This document shows positions 16,701 to 24,022 of a DNA stretch of 64,000 bases, in pieces. Position 1 is the first letter of the stretch; each line of letters begins with the position of its first letter. The notes under the pieces are model-generated. The model was not told the DNA's origin and made no database searches. It worked only from the letters and a program-made list of their open reading frames with translations. Position numbers and translations under genes: made by a program. The stretch lies in contig OZ244956.1 in assembly GCA_965222505.1 (NCBI GenBank), positions 3,038,001 through 3,102,000 of the forward strand, read 5' to 3'. The stretch comes from G965222505 sp965222505. GTDB taxonomy: Bacteria > Bacteroidota > Rhodothermia > Rhodothermales > DATKEJ01.

Positions 16701-17828
16701 GCCCCCGTCTCCGATCAGGTAAGCCAGTAGTTTGATTTGCGCATCTGGCAGATGGTCGGTGCCAAAAACGTCCAGTTGGCGGGGGACGGCGACGTGATCT
16801 CCGGGATGTATTTGCCCGAGGGGTTTCCAGCCATTGATGGTAAGGAAGGGGTGGGTGAGGGTGGTTTCAATGGTTCGGCCCAGGCGAGTTGTTACCCGGA
16901 AGACCGGTTTGATTCCATCGTCAACGAAGGCCGAGGGTTGGGTGAGCCTGAACGTCCAGTCATTAGTCAGGGTAAGCAAATCGGCCTGACCTCGGTGGAA
17001 CAGAGACTCAATGGTTTCAACACTACCGTCGGCACACAGGATTTCGGCATCTTTGCTCAGGCATTTCCCCATAGACGGCCTGGCGGCGATGATGACCAGG
17101 TCGGAGTTTTGCCAGCCGCCGGTCATGTCGTCGAGGCGGGTGAAACCGCTGGGCACGCCCGTGATGCCACCGGCTTGGCCGTGGATGGCTTCGAGGCGTT
17201 TCAGGGTTTCCTTGAGCACATCGCTCATGGAGCGTGAGCTTTTGCGGAGTTGACTTTCCGAGATCTCAAAGATGTCCCGCTCGGCATGGTCCAGCAGGTC
17301 GAAGGCATCGGTGCTGGGGTCGTAGGCCCGCCCGATGAGCTTCGTCATCGTCTCGATCATCTTCCGCATCAGCGACTTCTCGGCAATGATACGGGCGTGG
17401 TATTCCACGTTTGCCGCCGAGGCCACCTGCGCGGTCAATTCGGCCAGGTAGTAGGCCCCGCCGACCTGTTCCAGTTCTTCCCGGGTTTTGAGTTCCTCGG
17501 TCAGGGTGATGAGGTCCACCGGGTTGCCGCGCTCAAACAGGTTGAGCATCGCAATGTAAATTTTCTGGTGCTTGAGTTGGTAGAACGCATCCGACCGGAG
17601 CACTTCAATGGCTTGGGGAATGGCCTCTGGTTCCAGGAGCATCGCCCCGAGGACGGCCTGCTCGACGTCTACCGCCTGCGGTGGGATCCTGCCGACCTGT
17701 TCCGAAGCGTTTGGTTGATAAGACGGCCCATGGGACTGCCGCCGCCGGGTAAACTTGTCCAGCGGGAATTGGGCCCCATCGTCGTCGATGTTTAGTGGGC
17801 GTGGTTTGGGGTCCTCGGATTCAGCCAT
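13785..17828 (-). CDS. dnaB: replicative DNA helicase DnaB with two inteins
   Basis: 1347 residues before splicing. The exteins together give a normal 527-residue DnaB: N-terminal domain (PPQAVDVEQAVLGAMLLEPEAI), RecA-like domain with Walker A split as ARPSMGK|TAFS, Walker B VVVDYLQLM, and the DLRESG|SIEQDADVV segment. Intein 1 occupies residues 256-645 inside the P-loop and intein 2 residues 820-1249 before SIEQ. Both begin with Cys and end VHN, with Thr and Ser as the next extein residues, so both look splicing-competent. Active hexameric helicase requires both to be removed. The C-terminus is a low-complexity Gly/Asp/Pro tail. The second insertion site is the one known in Rhodothermus and Synechocystis DnaB; P-loop inteins are known in mycobacterial DnaB. 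Confidence 0.95.
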   Translation of the reverse strand: MAESEDPKPRPLNIDDDGAQFPLDKFTRRRQSHGPSYQPNASEQVGRIPPQAVDVEQAVLGAMLLEPEAIPQAIEVLRSDAFYQLKHQKIYIAMLNLFERGNPVDLITLTEELKTREELEQVGGAYYLAELTAQVASAANVEYHARIIAEKSLMRKMIETMTKLIGRAYDPSTDAFDLLDHAERDIFEISESQLRKSSRSMSDVLKETLKRLEAIHGQAGGITGVPSGFTRLDDMTGGWQNSDLVIIAARPSMGKCLSKDAEILCADGSVETIESLFHRGQADLLTLTNDWTFRLTQPSAFVDDGIKPVFRVTTRLGRTIETTLTHPFLTINGWKPLGQIHPGDHVAVPRQLDVFGTDHLPDAQIKLLAYLIGDGGLTDTCPEFTNRNPRLRADFRDALANFGGLEATLETSTGTRTAHHKFVPKALFRLPKPGTALFLNRLFACDGWASVLKSGQSQLGYSTASERLARQVQHLLLRFGIMGRLKKRQVKYKNGRRPQWQLDVTDARSIQTFIDEIGIFGKETALLHVANALTKRRYQTNRDLIPVGVWPQLLAAKGQESWQALGKRAGMPGYSNLHVGKRALTRQRLLTLAQALSHLRLQQLARSAVYWDEIVSIEPMGLKQVYDLTIPETHNFVANDICVHNTAFSLSVARNAALHQDPEKQTPIAIFSLEMSASQLAQRLLTAEARIDAQSARTGRLKDEDWPNLARAAGRLSAAKIFIDDTPALGVLELRAKCRRLKAEHNIGLVVVDYLQLMHGPKGGRAQNREQEIAAISRALKSLAKELDVPVLALSQLSRAVETRGGDKRPMLSDLRESGCLTGDTLIPLSDSGQRVPIRELVGQSGFNIWALNGQSLKLEAAPISRAFCTGRKQVYRIKTRLGRTIRATANHKFLTIDGWKRLDELSSNEHLALPRSIPASSTQTITNDELALLGHLIGDGCTLPRHAVQYTTVDADLAETVLQLANRVFGEALRPRIKKERSWFQVYLPATRKLTHGVYNPIRSWFSDLGIWGLRSHEKHIPERVFSQPSSAISVFLRHLWATDGCARMRTSGGRPYPAIYYATSSPPLANDVQSLLLRLKINARIKQVPQKGKGRDQYHVIISGHADLSRFVENIGAVGARKIEVLSQIQAFLSGNSPNTNRDVIPKAAWMKWVVPAMQAAHLSQRAMQAQLGMSYCGTTLFKSNLSRSRAQRVATVVQSLRLQQMAESDLYWDQIKTITEDGIEEVYDLTVPGLHNFIANDLVVHNSIEQDADVVMFIYRAERYGITVDENGNSTEGIGEIIIGKQRNGPIGNVQLAFVNQYARFENLTTYYASPDSGGGYGDQDPTGDGFDSPPPSSLPDAPF
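14082..15371 (-). mobile_element. intein 2 of DnaB (RESG/SIEQ site) with LAGLIDADG endonuclease
   Basis: 430 residues (820-1249 of the precursor). It starts CLTGDTLIPLSDSG after DLRESG and ends IANDLVVHN before SIEQD. It has TANHKFLTIDGW as block B and YDLTVPGLHNF near the end. The endonuclease dodecapeptides are LLGHLIGDGCT and LRHLWATDGCA. The splice-junction residues (Cys1, penultimate His, terminal Asn, Ser+1) are all present. This is the insertion point of the well-known Rhodothermus marinus DnaB intein. Confidence 0.93.
15894..17063 (-). mobile_element. intein 1 of DnaB (P-loop site) with LAGLIDADG endonuclease
   Basis: 390 residues (256-645 of the precursor). It starts CLSKDAEILCADGS directly after ARPSMGK and ends FVANDICVHN directly before Thr. 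It has the block B motif TLTHPFLTINGW and the late YDLTIPETHNF block. Two dodecapeptides, LLAYLIGDGGL and LNRLFACDGWA, mark a DOD/LAGLIDADG homing endonuclease. Insertion between Lys and Thr of the Walker A motif means that the unspliced helicase cannot bind ATP. Confidence 0.93.
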
Positions 17829-17858
17829 GGGGTAAGGGGGCGAAAAATCGGTGGGGAA

Positions 17859-18692
17859 TTATGGCTTCACCAGTTGATCGTAGCGCGTACGCAGCAGCTT
17901 GACGTCTTCCCAGGTGGGTCGTTTCCAGTGCGGATTGCGCAACAGGGCTGCCGGGTGGTACGTCACCAGCACGGGCAGGCCGTGAAAATCCTGAAACTTA
18001 CCGCGCAATGAGGCCAGCGATGATTTTTTGCCCAGCAGGGTATTGCCGGCCGTTTTCCCAACGCACAGGATCAGCTTCGGCTTGATGATCGCGATTTGCC
18101 GCATCAGGATGGGGAAATGCGCTTCAACCTCGGCGGGTAGGGGGTCTCGGTTATTGGGCGGTCGGCTTTTCAGGATGTTGGTAATGTATACGTCTTCCCG
18201 CTTAAAATGGATGGCAGCCAGGATCTTGTTGAGCAACTGACCCGCCCGGCCTGTAAACGGTTCACCCGTTTTGTCTTCCTCGGCCCCTGGGGCTTCCCCG
18301 ATAATCATCAGATCGGCCTGGGGGTTACCAGTGCCGAGTACGGGATTCAGGCGTACCTCGTCGATAGGGACGAGCATGGTATTTTTGAGGTAGCCGCCAA
18401 TTTCTTCTAGGGTGTGCATCTCCCGGAGCGGAGACGTCTCAGGTACGTGTGCGGCAATGCGTTCGTAGGGTGACTGTGCGGGGTCGGTGGTCGGATCGAC
18501 CTGTTTGCCGAAAAGATCTAGGGTAGACATACCGTCGTTCGTTTCGCCGGGGTCGGCGGAAGTCGGTTGGGGGGATACAGGGTTTACGCCAGGCAGGGCG
18601 CTCGGCTCTGAGGTCGGAAGCGGAATGAGGGGGCCGTGCAAGGCTTGCTGAAATTCCAGGAAGCTTTGGAGTTCTTGCAGGAGCGCACGCAT
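17859..18692 (-). CDS. family 4-type uracil-DNA glycosylase lacking Fe-S cysteines
   Basis: 277 residues. The catalytic half has all family 4 motifs: [20 protein letters not shown] (132-151), [13 protein letters not shown] (171-183) and TYHPAALLR (244-252). It would remove uracil from DNA as the first step of base excision repair. The four cysteines that hold the [4Fe-4S] cluster in this family are not present: the CxxC-like pair near residue 100 is replaced by GGYLKNT, the KCRPP cysteine is S176, and the last is H192. The only cysteine is C210. The first ~90 residues are a Pro/Ser-rich extension. It begins after the 3' end of a CBS gene and lies 31 bases before dnaB on the same strand. Confidence 0.85.
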   Translation of the reverse strand: MRALLQELQSFLEFQQALHGPLIPLPTSEPSALPGVNPVSPQPTSADPGETNDGMSTLDLFGKQVDPTTDPAQSPYERIAAHVPETSPLREMHTLEEIGGYLKNTMLVPIDEVRLNPVLGTGNPQADLMIIGEAPGAEEDKTGEPFTGRAGQLLNKILAAIHFKREDVYITNILKSRPPNNRDPLPAEVEAHFPILMRQIAIIKPKLILCVGKTAGNTLLGKKSSLASLRGKFQDFHGLPVLVTYHPAALLRNPHWKRPTWEDVKLLRTRYDQLVKP

Positions 18693-18846
18693 TCAGGGAA
18701 AGCCGACTTTAGCGGTGGCGAAAGGGATGAAAGATAGGCTTCTTTCCGGCCGGCATCAAATGAAAAAAAGGGGTGTTCCGAAGAAAACTGAGGGGTGAAT
18801 TTCAGATGCCATACATGCAAGGTGGGTGATTACGTGCAGATCGCCC

Positions 18847-19512
18847 TTAAACTTCCAAATACCGCATGAATTCCTGCACGCGGAGTTGCAAGTCTTCCGA
18901 TGTGGTGTCGTCAAAGTATTCGGTGACGTAGTAGCCGTAGTGGGCCAACACGTGCCGGACGCGGGCGGTATCGCTGACGTTGAGTTTAAGGGTTAGCCGG
19001 GCCTGGCCGTATGTGACCGGGTCGATTTCCGAAGCCACCGACAGGATCTTGACATCGTTTTGCTCAATCACATAAACGAGCTGACTGAGTGAGTAATCCT
19101 TGGCCGGCATTTCGATGACCACGATGGCCCCGGCCTTGTCAGTCGAAAGCAGGTGCGAGAGACGGCCGAAAAGTTCGGAGCGAACCAGCAGGCCGAGGTA
19201 CAAACGGTCTTCCTCAGCCACCGCGACCACACTCTGATTGTGCGTAGCCAACAAAGCTGCTGCTTCAAAGGGATGCACATGAGGCGGTACAAAAATCGGT
19301 GGCATCAAGGGGAGGGTGCCGATGGGTAAGGCCCCACCTACATCCCGCAGTTGCCGTTCCGGCAGAATGCCCAGCAGCAGACCCTCGGCATCGACGACGG
19401 GCAGGTGCCGGATACTGGAGGCCGACGTACCGAAGTGTTCCACTGCTGCTTCCACCGTGTCGGAAGCGCGCAACGGAGTTGGATCCTCTTGTATCAAGTG
19501 CTGGACGGTCAT
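18847..19512 (-). CDS. CBS-domain protein
   Basis: 221 residues. Two CBS repeats cover about residues 1-125: the first reads TVQHLIQEDPTPLRASDTV ... RHLPVVDAEGLLLGILPE, the second IGTLPLMPPIFVPPHVHPFEAAALL. A C-terminal ~90-residue ACT-like segment follows (AIVVIEMPAKDYSLSQLVYVIEQNDVKILSV). Such proteins are usually adenine-nucleotide sensors. No enzymatic domain is attached and the target is unknown. It is flanked by the glycosylase gene downstream and a 239-base gap before hflX. Confidence 0.8.
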   Translation of the reverse strand: MTVQHLIQEDPTPLRASDTVEAAVEHFGTSASSIRHLPVVDAEGLLLGILPERQLRDVGGALPIGTLPLMPPIFVPPHVHPFEAAALLATHNQSVVAVAEEDRLYLGLLVRSELFGRLSHLLSTDKAGAIVVIEMPAKDYSLSQLVYVIEQNDVKILSVASEIDPVTYGQARLTLKLNVSDTARVRHVLAHYGYYVTEYFDDTTSEDLQLRVQEFMRYLEV

Positions 19513-19751
19513 TTTAATAAGGCATTGCCTGTGTGGGACGGTTGCCTGTTTGGACGTATGATACGCAAAAGCGAATCAAAGTTACAGGAGATAAGCATAC
19601 AATTGATGTGCCGCTTTTGTAAAAAAAGCGCACATCGTGAATACACGTGGAAACGTTGGGTTGCCTAACAACTTGCCTTGCTCTCGCAAGATTTACGAAA
19701 AATCGCCGAGAGTTGCAAGCCCTATGTTTTTCAACGGGACCTATTGAACGG

Positions 19752-21215
19752 CTAAGCTGCCGATTCCGAGCCGGGCAGGGCCACGATATCAGCATTATGG
19801 TGGGAAGACGGTGCCGGGCGCAAGTCGGCATAGCGAGACAGCATTTGGGCTAAGTCCTTGTCATGCTTACGGGATACGCGAAACCGAAGTCGGACCATCG
19901 GCACGTCGGCGGGGCCGTCCGGGGTGGTTTGGCCGAGCATGTATTCCTCGTTCAACACCTCGGTCTGGCGATGGATGTAGGCCACGGCTTGGCCAGCCTG
20001 GGCCGGGACGTACGCAATGCGTTCCACGAGGTCGCTCTCGGTAGCCGCCAACAGGCTTTTCCGGAAGGTGTCCAGGCCGATGCCCCGGAGGGCTGAAATA
20101 AATACGGCATCCGGGTATTGCTCGCGCAGGGCCTGGAGGGTCCCCTTTTCTTTCACGGTGTCTACTTTGTTAAACACCATGAGGAACGGTTTATCCTGGG
20201 TCCCCAATTCGGTCAGGGTGTGGTTCACCACCCGGATGTGGTCTTCACAGCAGGGATGCGAGACGTCTACCACGTGAATCAACACATCGCTTTCCCGGAC
20301 TTCGTCCAGGGTGCTTTTGAAGCTCTCAATGAGCCGGTGTGGCAGTTTGCGGATGAACCCGACGGTATCCGTCAGCAGGATGGGCTTGTTGGTGTCCAAC
20401 TGCACGACCCGCGTAGTCGCATCCAGGGTGGCAAACAGGCGGTCCTCGGCCAGCACTTTGGCGGCGGCCAGCAGGTTCATCAACGTTGATTTGCCTGCGT
20501 TGGTGTAGCCGACGAGCGCCGCGCGGCTCATGTTGGAGCGGCGTTTTCGCTGAGTGGTACGTTGCTGATCGATCTGCCGCAGGCGTTTTTTGAGCACGGC
20601 AATCCGGCGACGGATCAAGCGGCGGTCTGTTTCAATCTGCGTTTCTCCAGGGCCCTTCGTGCCGATCCCCCCTTTTTGCCGGGAAAGGTGGGTCCATTGC
20701 CGGGTCAGGCGGGTGAGCATGTACTCCAACTGGGCCAGTTCTACCTGGGTTTTGGCCGTCGCGGTTTTGGCCCGGCGGGCAAAGATGTCCAGGATCAGTC
20801 CGGACCGGTCCATCAACTTGCATTTCAGGGCTTTTTCCAGGTTACGAAGCTGGACCGTGGAGAGGTCATCGTCAAAAATGACGAGGTCGGCGTTGTGCTG
20901 TCCTACGAGGGCCTTGAGTTCGCTAACTTTCCCCTTGCCGATGTACGTGGCAACGTTGGGGCGGGGGAGTGACTGGGTAATGCGAGCAGCAATACGGGCT
21001 CCGGCGGTATCGGCCAGGAGGGCCAGTTCGTCGAGGGCATCGTCGACGGCCCATTTGGAGGTATATGGAAGGGCCACACCAACAAGGAGGGCCGTTTCAA
21101 GCGCGGGCGTATCGGTGGGTTGCAACAGCAGCAGGTTTGGTGGAAGGGCTGGCGGTTCAGGAGTTGAGGGCCGTTTTTCCGTAGGTTTGTTCCATCGAGA
21201 AGTTGAACCGGGCAT
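19752..21215 (-). CDS. hflX: ribosome-associated GTPase HflX
   Basis: About 487 residues from the ATG at 21215 (MPGSTSRWNKP). HflX N-terminal domain (PNVATYIGKGKVSELK, FDDDLSTVQLRNLEK), the helical linker TQVELAQLEYMLTRLTR with GGIGTKGPGETQIETDRR, then the G domain with ALVGYTNAGKST, DTVGFIRKLP and FNKVD. HflX splits stalled or idle 70S ribosomes after stress. The frame is open further upstream to 21362, but that part overlaps the neighbouring membrane-protein gene and has no HflX similarity. The chosen start still overlaps it by 59 bases, which suggests coupling. The first ~30 residues are Pro-rich. Confidence 0.92.
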   Translation of the reverse strand: MPGSTSRWNKPTEKRPSTPEPPALPPNLLLLQPTDTPALETALLVGVALPYTSKWAVDDALDELALLADTAGARIAARITQSLPRPNVATYIGKGKVSELKALVGQHNADLVIFDDDLSTVQLRNLEKALKCKLMDRSGLILDIFARRAKTATAKTQVELAQLEYMLTRLTRQWTHLSRQKGGIGTKGPGETQIETDRRLIRRRIAVLKKRLRQIDQQRTTQRKRRSNMSRAALVGYTNAGKSTLMNLLAAAKVLAEDRLFATLDATTRVVQLDTNKPILLTDTVGFIRKLPHRLIESFKSTLDEVRESDVLIHVVDVSHPCCEDHIRVVNHTLTELGTQDKPFLMVFNKVDTVKEKGTLQALREQYPDAVFISALRGIGLDTFRKSLLAATESDLVERIAYVPAQAGQAVAYIHRQTEVLNEEYMLGQTTPDGPADVPMVRLRFRVSRKHDKDLAQMLSRYADLRPAPSSHHNADIVALPGSESAA

Positions 21216-21774
21216 CCAGCTTCGTTTCGACGAGTTGCCTGAACCGTTCATGATGGGCCCGAGGGACGGTAATGCCGAGGCGTTTCTTTTCGTTCTGTTT
21301 GTCCATGTAGAAAAACACGTACCGGCCGGGGGTCTTGGGGTCGCAGCAGAAGTAATCGACAATCTGGCCCCAGGCCACGGCCTGGCCGATGCGGTTGACG
21401 TTACGGATGATGCCGTAATCGGTTACAACGACCGAATTGGAAAGCAGAGCGGCAATGTACCAGAACAACCCGCCAGCTACATAACCGGCGAGCAAAAGGG
21501 GATGGGTGTGCGGCTGGGCGTGTCCAGCCATGATGCTGTAAATCAGCAGGGGTGTGACCACCAGCAGGAACAGTGTGGGTGCGATGGGGAGGCCAAACAG
21601 GCGGCCCGCGCACCAGGTAAACAGGATACGCCGGATGCGCAACCGGTTGATGAAGGTGGCCAGCATGAGCAACATCGTCGTGCCAACGAACAACACCAGC
21701 AGCACCTGGTGCAAGGTCTGGAGCACTTCGGATAGGTTAGGCATCGTGACGACGGCGTCAATGAGAATCTGCAA
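21157..21774 (-). CDS. small integral membrane protein, possible PH-like cytoplasmic domain
   Basis: 205 residues, or 195 from the second Met (MPNLSEVLQ). Three or four hydrophobic segments occupy residues ~20-115 (LLVLFVGTTMLLMLATFI, LFLLVVTPLLIYSIM, LLLAGYVAGGLFWYIAALL). A soluble ~80-residue part follows with VTDYGIIRNVNRIGQAVAWGQIVDYFCC and FRQLVETKL, a pattern like bacterial PH domains of DUF5673/YdbS type. The role is unknown. It is followed directly by the overlapping hflX gene on the same strand. Confidence 0.7.
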   Translation of the reverse strand: MQILIDAVVTMPNLSEVLQTLHQVLLVLFVGTTMLLMLATFINRLRIRRILFTWCAGRLFGLPIAPTLFLLVVTPLLIYSIMAGHAQPHTHPLLLAGYVAGGLFWYIAALLSNSVVVTDYGIIRNVNRIGQAVAWGQIVDYFCCDPKTPGRYVFFYMDKQNEKKRLGITVPRAHHERFRQLVETKLDARFNFSMEQTYGKTALNS

Positions 21775-21810
21775 GCGGGCAAATTAGATCAGCAGAGGGT
21801 GCGAGGAGGA

Positions 21811-23931
21811 TCAGGCCGGTACCGGCTCCGGGCGCCACTGCATGGCAACGAGCATCTCCGTTACCAAAAATAAAAACGCAAGCCAGAGAAAGACGTTCCA
21901 AAGTTCAACGCCATATCTTTCCTGATCAATCGCCTGTGCAAGGGTTTGTCCGGCCTGAAGCGGCTGTACCACGCTGATTTCATGGTCCGTCAGTTGCCTC
22001 AGGCTGGTCTGGGCCTCGGGTACCGATAGCCGTTTGAGGTTCGATTCCAATGGGTCCGGATTTAATGCAAACCGGCGCAGGAGGGTCGCTCCGGCCTGTA
22101 CGTCAAAGATACCCGGCTCGCGCAAGGTGGGCGGTACCTGAAGCAGCACGGCTCCAAGGAGGTTGCGTTGCTCGGGGATCACATCCGCACCGCCCGATGC
22201 CACGAGGCGCACGGCTTCGCCTCCGGGGGCTCCGCCAACCCGAAGGGTGCCCCCCGCTCCAGCATGCAGCGCCGTCACGTTGCCGTCATCTCCCGCCGAC
22301 AGATAAAACAGGGACCGGTACATCAGCGGAATAAAGAGGCCGCGTGTAGGCAAATCGCTCCACGTAAGGGCGAGCGAAACAGCCGATACAAGCATGCGCC
22401 CGGTGCCCCGGCGTACTTCCTGTAACATCGGGTAGCCATTGGACAACCCGATCAGGGTTTGCTCGTCGCCGGTGCCGGGGCGGTAGTTGGCCATGTAGTA
22501 GAGCGCTGGACTCTCGACGCGCCGGTCGGCTCCGTTGCGGTCGAATACACCCTCAAACAAGGTATGCTCCAGGTCGATGGTTTCGAAGGTCGCGACCGTT
22601 TGCGCTACCCCAGGTGTGCCGCTGAACCCGACGAACTGCCCGCCGCCCAGTTGATTGAGCAAGGCCGTATAATCGGCATCGGTGGCCTGCGTACCGGGAA
22701 ACAATAGCACACCGCCGCCCTGTTGCACGTAGCCGGACAGGTTGGCGATTTCCCCGCTGGACAGGTTCTGAACCCCGGCCAGGATGATGGCATCAAACCC
22801 ACCGAGGTTGCTGGCAGGCAGGTTGGCTTCAGGGATGGTGGTCAGGGCAAAGGGTATCCGGCCCTGCGTAAGCGCGGGCGAAAGGGCCAGGTCCAGGAAA
22901 TCGGTTCGCTGGCCGTCACCGCGAACCACCAGTACCTGGCGGCGTTCCGGGACGTGCAGCGTGAAATGCCGGGCATTGTCCTGGCCAAAGGCATCTTCTT
23001 CCGATTCGATCATGCCCGTGAGCCAGCCGCGTTGCTGTGGGGTGGCGGTGAAACTGACGGTTTGGGTCGCACCAGGAGCCAGATCCACCGTGTTTTGGGC
23101 TACCCGTTCACCTTCCAGAAAAACGCTAACCACATATCCGTTGAGGGCTTCTGTGCCGAAGTTGGTCACGTTGGCTTGCAGCCGGACCGGTTGGCCCGCC
23201 TCTACGATGCGGCTCTGGACGGTTACATCAGTCACCGCCACGTTGGTCGGTTCGGTTTGGCCCACGGGAATCAGGAACAGCCGAACATCTTCCGGAATGC
23301 TGAGGGGCAGGGTCTCAGGGAAGGTGTTCTGCTGCAAGTCCGAGATGATATAGACTTCCTTGTTCAGGTTGAAGGCTTGATCCAGCAGCCGGATGCCTTC
23401 TGCAAGGGTCGTTTCAAGGGACAGCGGGCCCCACTCGGCATCTAGGTCCTGAATGGCTTCCTGTGCAAGGATTCGGCTGGTAAATGATTCCGCCGGGGTG
23501 GTGCGGATCTGGCTTGTTTGGAGGAGGTAGAGTTCATCGCCCTGTTCCATTTGTCCGGCAATGTCGCTGGCCAGGATGCGGGCCTGTTCCATGTAGCGCC
23601 CCTGTGCGTCCCGCAGGTTCATGGAGGGCGAGTTGTCAATGATGAGGGCAATGGACGTGCTTGCCCGTTGGCCAAGCGGCTCGGCCAGGGGGCCGTCGAG
23701 GGTAGGACGGGCAAATGCCAAGACCAGGCACAGGATGACGAGGGTACGCAGGGCTAGCAAAAGCCATTGCTTGATGCGGACCCGCCGCATGGTGCTCTTT
23801 TGCAATTCTTTGAGGAAGGCCAGGGAACTAAAATCCACGCGCTTGGGCCGCCTGAAATTGAACAGGTGAATGATTAGCGGAATGGCTACGGCAATGAGGC
23901 CGAAGAGGACCAGGGGATTCAGAAAGCTCAT
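21811..23931 (-). CDS. BatA-type membrane protein with VWA-like domain
   Basis: About 706 residues from MSFLNPLVLFGLIAVAIPL. The double-transmembrane BatA N-terminus is clear (PLIIHLFNFRRPKRVDFSSL, then WLLLALRTLVILCLVLAFARP), followed by a von Willebrand A-like domain with MIDAS residues IIDNSPSM. Long beta-rich periplasmic domains follow, including a CARDB-like segment (VTDVTVQSRIVEAGQPVRL) and a DUF4159/GATase-like segment (GFDAIILAGVQNL). A final membrane helix (LWNVFLWLAFLFLVTEMLV) lies near the C-terminus. BatA proteins in Bacteroidota are linked to stress tolerance. An ATG at 24018 would put ~29 residues before the first helix and seems wrong. Confidence 0.85.
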   Translation of the reverse strand: MSFLNPLVLFGLIAVAIPLIIHLFNFRRPKRVDFSSLAFLKELQKSTMRRVRIKQWLLLALRTLVILCLVLAFARPTLDGPLAEPLGQRASTSIALIIDNSPSMNLRDAQGRYMEQARILASDIAGQMEQGDELYLLQTSQIRTTPAESFTSRILAQEAIQDLDAEWGPLSLETTLAEGIRLLDQAFNLNKEVYIISDLQQNTFPETLPLSIPEDVRLFLIPVGQTEPTNVAVTDVTVQSRIVEAGQPVRLQANVTNFGTEALNGYVVSVFLEGERVAQNTVDLAPGATQTVSFTATPQQRGWLTGMIESEEDAFGQDNARHFTLHVPERRQVLVVRGDGQRTDFLDLALSPALTQGRIPFALTTIPEANLPASNLGGFDAIILAGVQNLSSGEIANLSGYVQQGGGVLLFPGTQATDADYTALLNQLGGGQFVGFSGTPGVAQTVATFETIDLEHTLFEGVFDRNGADRRVESPALYYMANYRPGTGDEQTLIGLSNGYPMLQEVRRGTGRMLVSAVSLALTWSDLPTRGLFIPLMYRSLFYLSAGDDGNVTALHAGAGGTLRVGGAPGGEAVRLVASGGADVIPEQRNLLGAVLLQVPPTLREPGIFDVQAGATLLRRFALNPDPLESNLKRLSVPEAQTSLRQLTDHEISVVQPLQAGQTLAQAIDQERYGVELWNVFLWLAFLFLVTEMLVAMQWRPEPVPA

Positions 23932-24022
23932 CAAGGTGCGTATTCGCGTCGCGCATTGGAAGGCCCCGGTCGCGTGCCGGTGCGGCCGTTGTACGCCGAA
24001 GGGCCGGATGTGGTCCACCCGT

